From NCBI GenBank assembly GCA_012274205.1, contig JAAOZY010000330.1:1-20010 (forward strand): 20,010 bases of DNA, given 5' to 3'. The notes under the pieces were generated by a model. It saw nothing but the letters and a program-made list of their open reading frames with translations. It made no database searches and was not told the DNA's origin. Made by a program: the position numbers and the translations under genes. Positions 1-7,927 of the stretch are shown here, in pieces. Position 1 is the first letter of the stretch. The number at the start of each line of letters is the position of its first letter. Origin of the DNA: Betaproteobacteria bacterium. Its GTDB lineage: Bacteria > Pseudomonadota > Gammaproteobacteria > Burkholderiales > SG8-39.

Positions 1-858
1 GCCGATCAGCGCAATTGCCGAGGTCCACAGGATCAGCAAGGGCATCGCGATCGCGAGCGCCACGATCTTGGGCAGGATCAGGCGCACCGTATGCGGAATG
101 CCCATCACCGACAGGGCGTCCAGTTCCTCGGTGACGCGCATTACGCCAAGCTGCGCGGTGATGGCCGAGCCGGAGCGGCCGGCCACCAGCACCGCGGCGA
201 TTACCGGGCCGAGCTCGCGGATGATGCCCATGCCGAGCAGGTTGATGATGAAAATATTCGCGCCGAACGCCTTCAACTGCTCGGCCGAGAGATAGGAGAG
301 CACTACGCCGATCAGAAAGCCCACCAGCGCGGTGATGCCCAGCGCCTGCGTGCCGACGCGAAACACGCTGGCCGAAATTTCGCGCCAGGGCCCGCGCAGC
401 GGATGGCGTATCAGACCGATGGAGTCGATCAGGATCTGGCCAATCAGCTGCGTCATGCCCAACAGGTGCTCGGCCACGAGCAGCATCGTCGTCCCCAGCG
501 CTCGCACCAGTCGCAGAGGGTCGAACGGCACGGCGGGGGCGGCGGCTTCGGCCGAATCGAGGCCGGAAAAGAACACTTCATGCGCCGGCGCCAGCGCAAG
601 CCGGGCCGGACGGCGTTTGCCCCATGCCCGCCAGATCAGCAGCGCACCGATATGGTCCAGGCGCTGGATGCGCGACAGGTCCCAGTGGCCGCCCGGCGTC
701 GCGGCGAACGTCTGCAGCTGCAGATTGAGCCGCCGCGCGCGCGCCTCGAGCGCGCGGATGTCCCAGGCACCGGTAAGCTGCACTGCCGGCGCGCCGTCCT
801 CGGCCCGGGCCTGTGTGACTTCCGGTTCGAGAACGGCGGGCGCGGATGCCTGTTGCAT
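1..858 (-). CDS. MlaE-family lipid ABC transporter permease with N-terminal STAS-like domain (3' end beyond window)
   Basis: Reading from ATG at 858 to the window edge gives 286 codons without a stop; the C-terminus lies outside. Residues about 25-110 resemble a STAS domain (WDLSRIQRLDHIGALLIW). From about 120 the MlaE/YrbE permease fold follows, with hydrophobic segments and the diagnostic stretches GMGIIRELGPVIAAVLVAGR, then TAQLGVMRVTEELDALSVMG. Family members of this STAS-MlaE type are usually about 370-380 residues, so roughly 90 are missing. The family is the inner-membrane permease of MCE/Mla-type systems, which move phospholipids between the membranes; partner ATPase and MCE genes would be expected beyond position 1. 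The upstream ATG at 896 is out of frame, which supports 858, although I see no good Shine-Dalgarno there. It is divergent from the receiver-MBL gene. The family is clear; the exact transported lipid is inference. Confidence 0.9.
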   Translation of the reverse strand, partial: MQQASAPAVLEPEVTQARAEDGAPAVQLTGAWDIRALEARARRLNLQLQTFAATPGGHWDLSRIQRLDHIGALLIWRAWGKRRPARLALAPAHEVFFSGLDSAEAAAPAVPFDPLRLVRALGTTMLLVAEHLLGMTQLIGQILIDSIGLIRHPLRGPWREISASVFRVGTQALGITALVGFLIGVVLSYLSAEQLKAFGANIFIINLLGMGIIRELGPVIAAVLVAGRSGSAITAQLGVMRVTEELDALSVMGIPHTVRLILPKIVALAIAMPLLILWTSAIALIG

Positions 859-1077
859 GGTATTGGTTTTTGTCGCGGCTTTGGACTTCGCCGCATGTCC
901 CTGAGCGAGACAGGCAAGCTACCAGTTTTGCCCTGAATTATCAATGCAATCGCCTGCGCCGTGGGCAAACACCATGGCGGCGGCCGATGTAGTAGGATGC
1001 CGTGTGAATGCGGCATGGAGCGCTGCGCAGGCGCGCAAATCCTGCGTGCGCGCAGGGCCACGGTTGCGCAAAGGACC

Positions 1078-2295
1078 ATGAACTTTATCATCGTAGACGA
1101 CGACCCCATCATCCTGCAGCTGATGAAAGCCGTGCTGGAGGAGGTCGGGCACAGCGTAACGTGCTACGCCTCCAGCGTGGAGGCCCTGCGGGAAATTCCG
1201 TCGGCCCGCCCCGACTGCGTCATCAGCGACGTCATCATGCCGGAAATGGACGGGTTCGAATTGTGCCGCGAAATCCGCAGCCGCCCGGACCTGGCCTCGA
1301 TCAAGATCATCATGTGCTCGTCGAAGTCCTACGAGTTCGATCGCCGCCGCGCCAAGGAGCTCGGCGCCGACGGCTACATCGTCAAACCGGTCCAGCGCGA
1401 AACGCTGCCGGGCCTGATTGTCGAAATACTTTCGGAAAAGGTCACGGTGAGCTACTGGGGCGTGCACGGAACGCTGCCGGTACCCGGGCCGAATTCGCTG
1501 CGCTACGGCGGCAACACGCCCTGCGTCAGCGTCGAGATCAACGGCGAGCCGCTGCACATCTTCGACTGCGGCTCCGGCATCAAGCAACTGTCCGATCACC
1601 TTGCGGCGCGCAAGGTGCAGCGGCTTTCGGCGCGTGTGCTGATCTCCCATACCCACTGGGATCACATCAACACCATCCCGTTTTTCGGCCCCTTGTACGT
1701 GCGCGGAAACCAGATCGACGTGTTCGGGCCGTATCAGGGCGACCTGACCATCGAGCGCGCGATAGCGGCGCAGATGGAGAGCGTGTACTTCCCGGTCACG
1801 ATCAGGGAGTTTGGTGCCCGGCTGGTGTTCCGCGACCTGCGCGAGGAGTCCCTGGACCTCGGCGCCGTGCGCATCGATACCATCCTGCTCAAGCACCCCG
1901 GCTATTGCCTCGGCTACCGGCTCCGCTGCCATGGCCGCTCGGTTTGCTACATCACCGACAATGAGCTGTACCTGCGCACCGACCCGCGCTACGACCTGGC
2001 CTATGTAGAGAGGCTGGCCCATTTCGTGCAGGGCGCGGACCTGCTCATCACCGACACCACCTACCGCGACCACGAATACCCGAGCAAGGTCGATTGGGGC
2101 CATTCCTGCGTGAGCGAGGTCGCGGACCTGGCCGCGCGGGCGAGAGTCAAACGGCTGCACCTGTTCCACCATGACCCGGACCAGACCGACGACGATATCG
2201 ACCTCAAGCTGAAGGAGACCCGCGAAGCGCTCGTGCGCCTGGGCTCCAATGTGGTGTGCGAGGCGCCGTGCGAGAGATCCAAGTTGGTGTTGTAG
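1078..2295 (+). CDS. Response regulator receiver domain fused to MBL-fold hydrolase
   Basis: 405 residues from ATG 1078, preceded by AAAGGA; a longer reading from 961 adds sequence unlike any receiver domain. Residues 1-120 are a CheY-like receiver: acidic cluster D7-D9, phospho-acceptor D51 in ISDVIMPEMDGF, and the conserved Lys in GYIVKP. From about 125 an MBL domain begins with YWGVHGTLPVPGP and LRYGGNTPCVSV. The zinc motif is H191-T-H193-W-D195-H196, with a further likely ligand D294 (ITDNE) and a C-terminal His near 365 (FHHDPDQTDDD). The domain resembles stand-alone MBL phosphodiesterase-like hydrolases. No DNA-binding domain and no adjacent histidine kinase are visible, so phosphorylation probably gates an enzyme rather than transcription. 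Substrate unknown. It is monocistronic, followed by a tRNA gene. Confidence 0.9.
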   Translation: MNFIIVDDDPIILQLMKAVLEEVGHSVTCYASSVEALREIPSARPDCVISDVIMPEMDGFELCREIRSRPDLASIKIIMCSSKSYEFDRRRAKELGADGYIVKPVQRETLPGLIVEILSEKVTVSYWGVHGTLPVPGPNSLRYGGNTPCVSVEINGEPLHIFDCGSGIKQLSDHLAARKVQRLSARVLISHTHWDHINTIPFFGPLYVRGNQIDVFGPYQGDLTIERAIAAQMESVYFPVTIREFGARLVFRDLREESLDLGAVRIDTILLKHPGYCLGYRLRCHGRSVCYITDNELYLRTDPRYDLAYVERLAHFVQGADLLITDTTYRDHEYPSKVDWGHSCVSEVADLAARARVKRLHLFHHDPDQTDDDIDLKLKETREALVRLGSNVVCEAPCERSKLVL

Positions 2296-2360
2296 GCGCC
2301 GGAGCGCGGCGCCGCGCGCATCACAGCGGATGCGCGGCCTAAGCCGGGGCCGATTTCGTA

Positions 2361-2366
2361 TAGAAT
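2361..2366 (+). promoter_or_regulatory. Probable -10 element of the tRNA-Arg gene
   Basis: TAGAAT lies 10 nt before the mature tRNA 5' end and is followed by GC-rich TGCGGCTCTC, the kind of discriminator seen at stable-RNA promoters. No convincing -35 hexamer is visible at normal spacing, so this is tentative. Confidence 0.35.
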
Positions 2367-2376
2367 TGCGGCTCTC

Positions 2377-2452
<76 letters not shown>

Positions 2453-2628
2453 GGAAACCAGGCGCGTGTGCGCGAAGCGGCGCGCCTTCAAGCTTCGCAC
2501 GCAGCTACTGCCGGACCCGGTCGGGAACCGGCGCGCGCTGGCAACGGCCAGGCAGCGGCGCTAAACTGCGCAATGTGCCTGGGTTCCGGCGTCGGTCTCC
2601 ACCACGGTAATTTTTGGGGAGGGGCTTC

Positions 2629-2931
2629 ATGCGCAGCGTTCAGATGGTCGCAGCATTGATCCTGGCGGCCGCGTCTATCCACGCACCGGCACGAGACGTT
2701 TCGCGGGAGCAAAGCGCCGTGCAGTTCGCGCGCCAGGCGTACGAACGCGCCGAGGCCGAGCACAAGGCCGATGCGGAGCGGCTCGCCCAAACGAGGAAGG
2801 CAATGGACGCGCTGGAAAAGCAGCTCGATCAGGAGCAGAAGAAAGCCGGACTGTCGGAAACAACGAAACAGCAGGCCAAGGCAAAACTGGACCGGGCCGA
2901 GCAGGCCCTCGACCGCGCCTGGAAGAACTAG
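2629..2931 (+). CDS. Small secreted coiled-coil protein, unknown function
   Basis: 100 residues from ATG 2629, chosen because GGGGAGGGG sits just upstream; an in-frame ATG at 2614 precedes that site. The N-terminus (MRSVQMVAALILAAASIHAPA) looks like a Sec signal peptide, with likely cleavage after an Ala near residue 20-22. The rest is almost entirely charged helix rich in Glu, Lys, Gln and Ala (AEAEHKADAERLAQTRKAMD), predicted coiled coil up to the C-terminal DRAWKN. There is no cysteine or lipobox. It sits 29 nt ahead of a small membrane protein on the same strand, so the two are probably cotranscribed. I do not recognise a named family; a periplasmic location is inferred. Confidence 0.7.
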   Translation: MRSVQMVAALILAAASIHAPARDVSREQSAVQFARQAYERAEAEHKADAERLAQTRKAMDALEKQLDQEQKKAGLSETTKQQAKAKLDRAEQALDRAWKN

Positions 2932-2960
2932 CACGGTATCCACCCTGGAGGATGGCCGCG

Positions 2961-3170
2961 ATGGCGGAGGATAAACGCGAAGTGGTTGTGACCGATATCA
3001 AGATACCGTTCTGGTCGATGGTGGTGCTGCTGGTAAAGTGGGCCATCGCGGCTATACCGGCGGTGATCATCCTGATGGTTCTCGCGAGCCTGGTCTCGAT
3101 CGTGCTGGGAATGCTCCCGGGCTTCGGCTGGCACCATAACTACTGGGGCATGGGCCGCGGCTGGTCATAG
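2961..3170 (+). CDS. Small single-pass membrane protein, unknown function
   Basis: 69 residues from ATG 2961. The ATG at 2952 directly abuts GGAGG (2947-2951), too close for initiation, whereas 2961 has about 9 nt spacing. Residues 1-18 are polar (MAEDKREVVVTDIKIPF), residues about 20-52 are strongly hydrophobic (VVLLVKWAIAAIPAVIILMV onward), and the tail is Gly, Trp and His rich (GFGWHHNYWGMGRGW). The length of the hydrophobic stretch allows one long or two short membrane segments. It lies downstream of the secreted coiled-coil gene and probably shares its mRNA. No family recognised. Confidence 0.65.
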   Translation: MAEDKREVVVTDIKIPFWSMVVLLVKWAIAAIPAVIILMVLASLVSIVLGMLPGFGWHHNYWGMGRGWS

Positions 3171-3234
3171 CGGGCAGAGGCGGCGGATATTCATGGCGCC
3201 GGCGCGGCCGGCAAACTGAAGAATCAGGGAAATA

Positions 3235-3612
3235 ATGATCAAGAGCATGGACCACCTGGTGCTGACCACGCGCGATGCGGAAAAGTGCATCGACTTCTAC
3301 ACGCGCGTGCTGGATATGAAGCTGGAGGTGTTCGGCCAGGGGCGCCGCGCGCTGCGCTTCGGCGAGCAGAAGATCAACATCCATGACCAGGGCACGGTGA
3401 CCGACGCTTATGCAGCGCATCCGACGCCCGGGTCGCTGGACGTCTGTTTCCTGGCGGACCGGCCGCTGGACGAAGTGATCGCGCAGCTGCGGGCGGCCGG
3501 CGTAGCCATCGAGTTGGGTCCGGTCACGCGCACCGGCGCGCGCTTTGCGTTGCGCTCGGTCTATGTGCGCGATCCGGATCTCAATCTGATCGAGATTTCG
3601 GAACCCGCTTAA
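3235..3612 (+). CDS. VOC-superfamily (glyoxalase/dioxygenase fold) protein
   Basis: 125 residues, the usual length for a two-module VOC protein; GGGAAATA precedes the ATG. It opens with the typical strand MDHLVLTTRDAEKCIDFYTR and ends with YVRDPDLNLIEIS. Candidate metal ligands are H7 in MDHLVL, H50 in INIHDQG and E120 in LIEIS, positions where glyoxalase I-like and extradiol dioxygenase-like proteins bind metal. Close relatives are usually annotated simply as VOC family or glyoxalase/bleomycin-resistance protein. Substrate cannot be read from sequence. It is 64 nt downstream of the small membrane gene and 69 nt upstream of the DUF924 gene on the same strand. Confidence 0.88.
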   Translation: MIKSMDHLVLTTRDAEKCIDFYTRVLDMKLEVFGQGRRALRFGEQKINIHDQGTVTDAYAAHPTPGSLDVCFLADRPLDEVIAQLRAAGVAIELGPVTRTGARFALRSVYVRDPDLNLIEISEPA

Positions 3613-3681
3613 GACCTGCGCCGGCGCTGCAACCGTGCGCGCAGCGGCAGCGGTTCCAGACCGATTCGCCGGATTTCCACA

Positions 3682-4257
3682 ATGGCCGATCATAGTGATG
3701 TGCTCGATTTCTGGTTCGGGGCGGCAGGCTCCCCCGAATTCGGCCAGCCGCGCGCAGAGTGGTTCCGCAAGTCCGACGCGTTCGACCTCGAGATCCGCAC
3801 GCGCTTCCTCGATCTGCAGTACAAGGCCGCCGCCGGGCGGCTGCAGGCGTGGCAGGAAACCCCCGCTGCGCTGCTCGCGCTGATCCTGGTGCTGGATCAG
3901 TTTCCGCGCAATCTGTTTCGCGGCTCCGGCCAGGCGTTCGCGACCGATGCCCAGGCGCAGGCTGCGGCGCAGCTGGCAGTGGAACGGGGATTCGACCGAT
4001 TGCTCGTTCCGGTGCAGCGCTGGTTCGTCTATCTGCCGTTCGAACACGCCGAGGATCTGGCGTTGCAACGACGGTGCCTGAGCTTATTCGAAGGGTTGCG
4101 CGCCGATTCCGGCAGCGCCGAAACCATCGACTATGCGCGCCGGCATTTCGAGGTCATTGCGCGCTTCGGCCGCTTCCCCCACCGCAATGCGATTCTGGGT
4201 CGCGCCTCCACGCCGGAGGAAACCGAGTTCCTGCGCCAGCCGGGCTCGGGCTTTTAG
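3682..4257 (+). CDS. DUF924 family protein
   Basis: 191 residues, the normal size for DUF924. Signature stretches are VLDFWFG at the N-terminus, LILVLDQFPRNLFRGSGQAF around residues 68-87, WFVYLPFEHAED around 113-124, and RHFEVIARFGRFPHRNAILG around 154-173, followed by TPEETEFL. The family is predicted all-helical and TPR-like and has no established biochemical function. The ATG at 3682 matches the family N-terminus. The stop codon (4255-4257) lies inside the first bases of a repeat that recurs at 7924, so gene end and repeat overlap. Confidence 0.9.
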   Translation: MADHSDVLDFWFGAAGSPEFGQPRAEWFRKSDAFDLEIRTRFLDLQYKAAAGRLQAWQETPAALLALILVLDQFPRNLFRGSGQAFATDAQAQAAAQLAVERGFDRLLVPVQRWFVYLPFEHAEDLALQRRCLSLFEGLRADSGSAETIDYARRHFEVIARFGRFPHRNAILGRASTPEETEFLRQPGSGF

Positions 4258-4372
4258 AACCGGTTGCAAAATGAAATTTTGCAAGGCCCGATATAGGGGA
4301 GTATGAGGGGAGGTCCCCCAAGGGGACTTTCCCGTCAAGCGGGATCGCGACCTTCGGGGCGTATCCCCTCGC
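4254..4372 (+). repeat. Dispersed intergenic repeat, copy 1, with extra structured arm
   Basis: From TTAGAACC at 4254 to AGGT at 4314 this matches 7924-7983 at roughly nine of ten positions. It has two parts. The first is a hairpin: TTGCAAAAT (4264-4272), loop GAA, ATTTTGCAA (4276-4284). The second is a stem GAGGGGA (4305-4311) with TCCCCTC (4364-4370). In copy 2 the equivalent stem closes on a 4-nt loop; here it encloses about 50 nt with its own hairpins: GTCCCC/GGGGAC (4313-4327, loop CAA) and TCCCG/CGGGA (4330-4344, loop TCAAG). It fills the space between the DUF924 stop and the methyltransferase gene. Function unknown; a structured 3'-UTR or small palindromic mobile repeat is plausible. 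Confidence 0.8.
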
Positions 4373-4398
4373 TTAGAAACGAATTAGGATGGAATGCG

Positions 4399-4959
4399 AT
4401 GCACATGCGCCAGCACGATCAACTTGAGGCCTCGGCCTGGGTGCGCCGCTTCGCGCGCCTGATTGCGCCCGGCGGCGCCGTACTCGACCTGGCCTGCGGA
4501 CAGGGGCGCCACGCGCGCCATCTGGCGGGCCTGGGCTATCAGGTCGAGGCGCTGGACCGCGACGGCGCGTCCCTGGCCGCGCTTGAGGGCGTGGCCGGGG
4601 TAAAGACCCGCTGCGCCGACGTCGAAGGCGCGCCCTGGCCTTATCCGGCTGGATCCTTCGACGGCATAGTCGTGACCAATTATCTGCACCGGCCGCTGAT
4701 GCCCGCCTTGCTCGATGCGCTGCGCCCCCGCGGCGTCCTGATCTACGAAACCTTTGCGCTGGGAAACGAAATGCTCGGGCGCCCGTCTAAGCCTGAGTTC
4801 CTGCTACGTCCGCACGAACTGCTGCAATGGGTGCAGGGCCGGGTGCAGGTGCTCGCGTTCGAGCAGGGCCGGGTCGAACGGCCCAAGCCCGCGGTGATCC
4901 AGCGCATCTGCGCGATTCAGCGCGGCATCGAGGCGTGCAGGCTGGACCTGCCGGAGTAG
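4399..4959 (+). CDS. Class I SAM-dependent methyltransferase
   Basis: 186 residues from ATG 4399, with AGGATGG about 7 nt upstream; the in-frame ATG at 4303 lies inside the upstream repeat and is unlikely. Motif I is VLDLACGQGRHARHL (residues 28-42), the acidic SAM-ribose position is D53 in EALDRD, the adenine-side acid is D74 in CADVEG, and motif IV is FDGIVVTNYLHRPL (87-100). The N-terminus MHMRQHDQLEASAWVRRFA resembles Tellurite-resistance/UbiE-like small methyltransferases in proteobacteria. Substrate unknown. It lies between the repeat and dapA on the same strand, with a 90-nt gap before dapA. Confidence 0.88.
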   Translation: MHMRQHDQLEASAWVRRFARLIAPGGAVLDLACGQGRHARHLAGLGYQVEALDRDGASLAALEGVAGVKTRCADVEGAPWPYPAGSFDGIVVTNYLHRPLMPALLDALRPRGVLIYETFALGNEMLGRPSKPEFLLRPHELLQWVQGRVQVLAFEQGRVERPKPAVIQRICAIQRGIEACRLDLPE

Positions 4960-5049
4960 GCGCGCATCGCTACGATTCGGGCGATTTATGTATCCCGGCG
5001 GCGGGCGTAATGCGTTAAAATTAAACATTTTCCTCGCGGGACGGCGTTT

Positions 5050-5940
5050 ATGTTGAGCGGAAGTCTGGTAGCCATAGTCACACCCATGCTCGAAGACGGG
5101 TCGCTGGACATCGGGCGCTTCAAGAGCCTGATCGACTGGCATGTCGCCGAGGGCACGCAGGGCATAGTCGTCGTGGGCACCACGGGCGAATCGCCCACGG
5201 TCAATTTCGACGAGCACAAGGAGCTGATCCGCATTGCGGTCGAGCACGCTGCCGGGCGTGTTCCCATCATTGCCGGCACCGGGGCGAATTCGACCGCCGA
5301 GGCGATCGAACTGTCGCAGTCTGCCAAGCATTCGGGCGCGCAATTCAGCCTGTCGGTGGTGCCGTATTACAACAAGCCGACGCAGGAAGGCCTGTACCGG
5401 CATTTCCGCGCCATCGCCGAGGCCGTCGATCTGCCGCTGATTCTTTACAACGTCCCCGGGCGCACCGTCGCCGATCTGCAAAACGACACGGTGCTGCGCC
5501 TGGTGCAGGTCCCCAATATCGTCGGCATCAAGGACGCGACCGCGAGCCTGGAGCGCGGCAGCGACCTGTTGCGGCGTGCGCCCAAGGAATTTGCGGTCTA
5601 CAGCGGCGAGGACGCCACCGGCCTGCCGCTGATGCTGATGGGCGGCCACGGCGTGATTTCGGTCACTGCCAACGTCGCGCCGCGGCTGATGCGGGAAATG
5701 TGCGCCGCGGCCCTGTCCGGCGACATCGCGCGTGCGCGCGCAGCGAACAACCGCCTGCTCGGACTGCATACCAAGCTGTTCGTCGAGGGCAATCCGGTCC
5801 CGGTGAAATGGGCGCTGGCGCAGATGGGCTTGATCCAGCCCGGCATCCGCCTGCCGCTGGTGCCCTTGTCGGCGAATTTTCATGAGACTGTCAGGGAAGC
5901 AATGCGCCAGGCCGGGATCGAATTGAAGCGCGGCCAGTGA
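5050..5940 (+). CDS. dapA: 4-hydroxy-tetrahydrodipicolinate synthase
   Basis: 296 residues, the standard DapA length. It condenses pyruvate with aspartate semialdehyde, the first committed step of lysine and diaminopimelate (cell-wall) synthesis, in the cytoplasm. Active-site residues fall at the same positions as in the E. coli enzyme: T44 and T45 in GTTGES, Y107 in VVPYYNKP, Y133 and R138 in LYNVPGRT, and Schiff-base lysine K161 in VGIKDAT. The start ATG gives the family N-terminus MLSGSLVAIVTPM; the upstream ribosome site is weak. An AT-rich patch about 5015-5030 could hold a promoter, but no clean -35/-10 pair is visible. bamC follows 76 nt later, the same order as in E. coli. Confidence 0.97.
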   Translation: MLSGSLVAIVTPMLEDGSLDIGRFKSLIDWHVAEGTQGIVVVGTTGESPTVNFDEHKELIRIAVEHAAGRVPIIAGTGANSTAEAIELSQSAKHSGAQFSLSVVPYYNKPTQEGLYRHFRAIAEAVDLPLILYNVPGRTVADLQNDTVLRLVQVPNIVGIKDATASLERGSDLLRRAPKEFAVYSGEDATGLPLMLMGGHGVISVTANVAPRLMREMCAAALSGDIARARAANNRLLGLHTKLFVEGNPVPVKWALAQMGLIQPGIRLPLVPLSANFHETVREAMRQAGIELKRGQ

Positions 5941-6016
5941 TCAAGTCAAAGAACGAGACGGGGGCACGTCCCTTGCGCTCCCGCAATCAGGCGCCACTAG
6001 CAGAGGGTAATGCCAT

Positions 6017-7156
6017 ATGAAGCGCAATGCTGTTTATTTGGTCCTGGTTGCACTGCTGGCAGGCTGCAGCAGCATGCAGGATCTGATGCAGGGCGAAAAG
6101 ATACAGTACAAGTCCGAGTCGAAGCAGTTGCCTCGGCTCGAAGTCCCGCCGGATCTGACCGCGCCTTCGCGCGACGACCGCTACGCGGTGCCGGATATCG
6201 CGACGCATGGATCGGCGACGCTTTCGACCTACAACGCGGAACGCGGCGGCGCACTACGCGCCAGTACTTCCGAAGTGCTGCCCGACGTGGCCAAGGTGCA
6301 CATCGAGCGCGCCGGCAGCGAGCGCTGGCTGGTGGTTCCCGAGGCGCCGGAAAAAGTCTGGCCGGTGGTGAAGGAATTCTGGCAGGGGCTCGGCTTCCTG
6401 ATCAAGACCGACAACCCGGAGGTCGGCGTCATGGAAACCGACTGGGCGGAAAACCGCGCCAACATTCCCCAGGGCCCGATACGCAACCTGCTCGGAAAAG
6501 TGATCGATTCGGTCTACTCGACCGGTGAGCGTGACAAATTCCGTACCCGCCTGGAACGCGGAAAAACGCCGGGCACGACCGAGATCTACATCAGCCACCG
6601 CGGCATGGCCGAGGTGTACGCCGACAACGACAAGGTCAACACGGTATGGCAGCCGCGGCCGCCTGATCCGGAACTGGAAGCCGAGTTCCTGCGCCGGCTG
6701 ATGCTGCGTTACGGCGTCGAAGATGCTCGCGCCAAAGCAGAGCTGATAAGCAAGGACGAGAAGATCGAGCGCGCCAAGCTGGTGCGCGCCGCCAACGGCA
6801 GCGGTTCGCTGGAGCTCGACGATGCGTTTGACCGCGCCTGGCGCCGCGTCGGCCTGGCATTGGACCGCGTGGGTTTCACCGTGGAAGACCGCGACCGCTC
6901 CAAGGGCTACTATTTCGTGCGCTATGTCGATCCCCTGATCGACGGCCAGAAGGCGCCGGACAAGGACAAGGGTTTCCTGTCCAAGCTCGCGTTCTGGCGC
7001 AGCGACAAAACCCCGATCAAGGCCGAGCAGTATCGCGTGCTGGTCAAGCAATCCGGCAGCGTCAGCGAGGTGCAGGTGCAGAACAAGGACGGCCAGCCGG
7101 ATAATACCGACACCGGCCGGCGCATTCTCTCGCTGCTGCACGAGCAGCTCAAATAG
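6017..7156 (+). CDS. bamC: Outer membrane assembly lipoprotein BamC
   Basis: 379 residues. The signal peptide ends in lipobox LLAGC with lipidated Cys17, followed by the unstructured segment that in E. coli contacts BamD (YKSESKQLPRLEVPPDLTAP). Two helix-grip domains follow, about residues 95-215 (WLVVPEAPEKVWPVVKEFW) and about 255-379 (LELDDAFDRAWRRVGLALDR). BamC is an accessory subunit of the BAM complex that inserts beta-barrel proteins in the outer membrane. The ATG at 6017 is preceded by AGAGGGTAA; a nearby ATG at 6010 is out of frame. It follows dapA as in E. coli, and the next gene starts 3 nt after its stop, so the three are probably one transcript. Confidence 0.95.
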   Translation: MKRNAVYLVLVALLAGCSSMQDLMQGEKIQYKSESKQLPRLEVPPDLTAPSRDDRYAVPDIATHGSATLSTYNAERGGALRASTSEVLPDVAKVHIERAGSERWLVVPEAPEKVWPVVKEFWQGLGFLIKTDNPEVGVMETDWAENRANIPQGPIRNLLGKVIDSVYSTGERDKFRTRLERGKTPGTTEIYISHRGMAEVYADNDKVNTVWQPRPPDPELEAEFLRRLMLRYGVEDARAKAELISKDEKIERAKLVRAANGSGSLELDDAFDRAWRRVGLALDRVGFTVEDRDRSKGYYFVRYVDPLIDGQKAPDKDKGFLSKLAFWRSDKTPIKAEQYRVLVKQSGSVSEVQVQNKDGQPDNTDTGRRILSLLHEQLK

Positions 7157-7159
7157 CGC

Positions 7160-7927
7160 ATGCGCTTTGCCTGCCTGGGAAGCGGCAGCAGGGGCAATGC
7201 GCTTATCGTCGAACGGGGCCGCACCCGGCTGATGCTGGATTGCGGCTATCCGGTGCGCGAGACCGAACGCCGGCTCGCGCGCCTGGGCCTGGCGCCGGCT
7301 GCGCTTTCCGGCATACTCGTCACCCACGAGCACAGCGATCATACCGCCGGCGCGTGCAAGTTCGCGCGCAAGCACAGCCTGCCGCTGTGGCTGACGCATG
7401 GCACGCTGAAAGCATTGCCCGGCGATGCATCCGGGCTGCAGCAGGTCAACATCATCGACAGCCATAGCCCGTTTGCCGTGGGTGAACTGCAGCTGCTGCC
7501 GTTTCCGGTGCCGCACGATGCGCGCGAGCCCGCCCATTTCGTGTTCTCCGACGGCGCCCATCGCCTGGGCGTGCTCACCGACACCGGCACTTCCACCAGC
7601 CATATCGAAGCGATGCTCTCCGGCTGCGATGCGCTGGTGCTCGAATGCAACCACGATCTCGAGCTGCTCATGAACGGAGATTACCCGCATGCGCTGAAAG
7701 CGCGCATCGCGGGCCGCTACGGACATCTGGACAACACGAGTTCGGCCGGCCTGCTGGCTGCGCTCGATCACAGCCGTTTGCAGCACCTCGTCGCCGCGCA
7801 TCTGTCCGAGCACAACAACACGCCCGAACTCGCCTGCCAGGCGCTGGCGCAGGTGATGGGCTGCGCGCCGGGCTGGATCGGCGTCGCCGACCAGAACGAG
7901 GGTTTCGGCTGGCGCGAAATCATTTAG
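7160..7927 (+). CDS. YycJ/WalJ-like MBL-fold metallo-hydrolase
   Basis: 255 residues. It opens with MRFACLGSGSRGNALIVERG, typical of the YycJ/WalJ branch of MBL hydrolases. The metal motif is H56-E-H58-S-D60-H61 in VTHEHSDH. Further likely ligands are H119 (VPHDA), D141 (LTDTG) and a His near 218 (AHLSEHNN), giving a complete two-metal site. YycJ relatives are reported as DNA-processing 5'-exonuclease-like enzymes, but the substrate here cannot be read. The start lies 3 nt after the bamC stop, without a strong ribosome site, suggesting translational coupling. The stop codon is the first part of repeat copy 2. Confidence 0.9.
   Translation: MRFACLGSGSRGNALIVERGRTRLMLDCGYPVRETERRLARLGLAPAALSGILVTHEHSDHTAGACKFARKHSLPLWLTHGTLKALPGDASGLQQVNIIDSHSPFAVGELQLLPFPVPHDAREPAHFVFSDGAHRLGVLTDTGTSTSHIEAMLSGCDALVLECNHDLELLMNGDYPHALKARIAGRYGHLDNTSSAGLLAALDHSRLQHLVAAHLSEHNNTPELACQALAQVMGCAPGWIGVADQNEGFGWREII

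Noticed and set aside
859..1077. Paired divergent promoters between the MlaE-type and receiver-MBL genes
   Set aside because: GATAAT on the minus strand (942-937) and TAGGAT on the plus strand are -10-like, but no -35 hexamers at acceptable spacing were found, so no promoter is called.
919..2172. 417-codon minus-strand open frame opposite the receiver-MBL gene
   Set aside because: It mirrors codon bias of the real gene and shows no recognisable domain.
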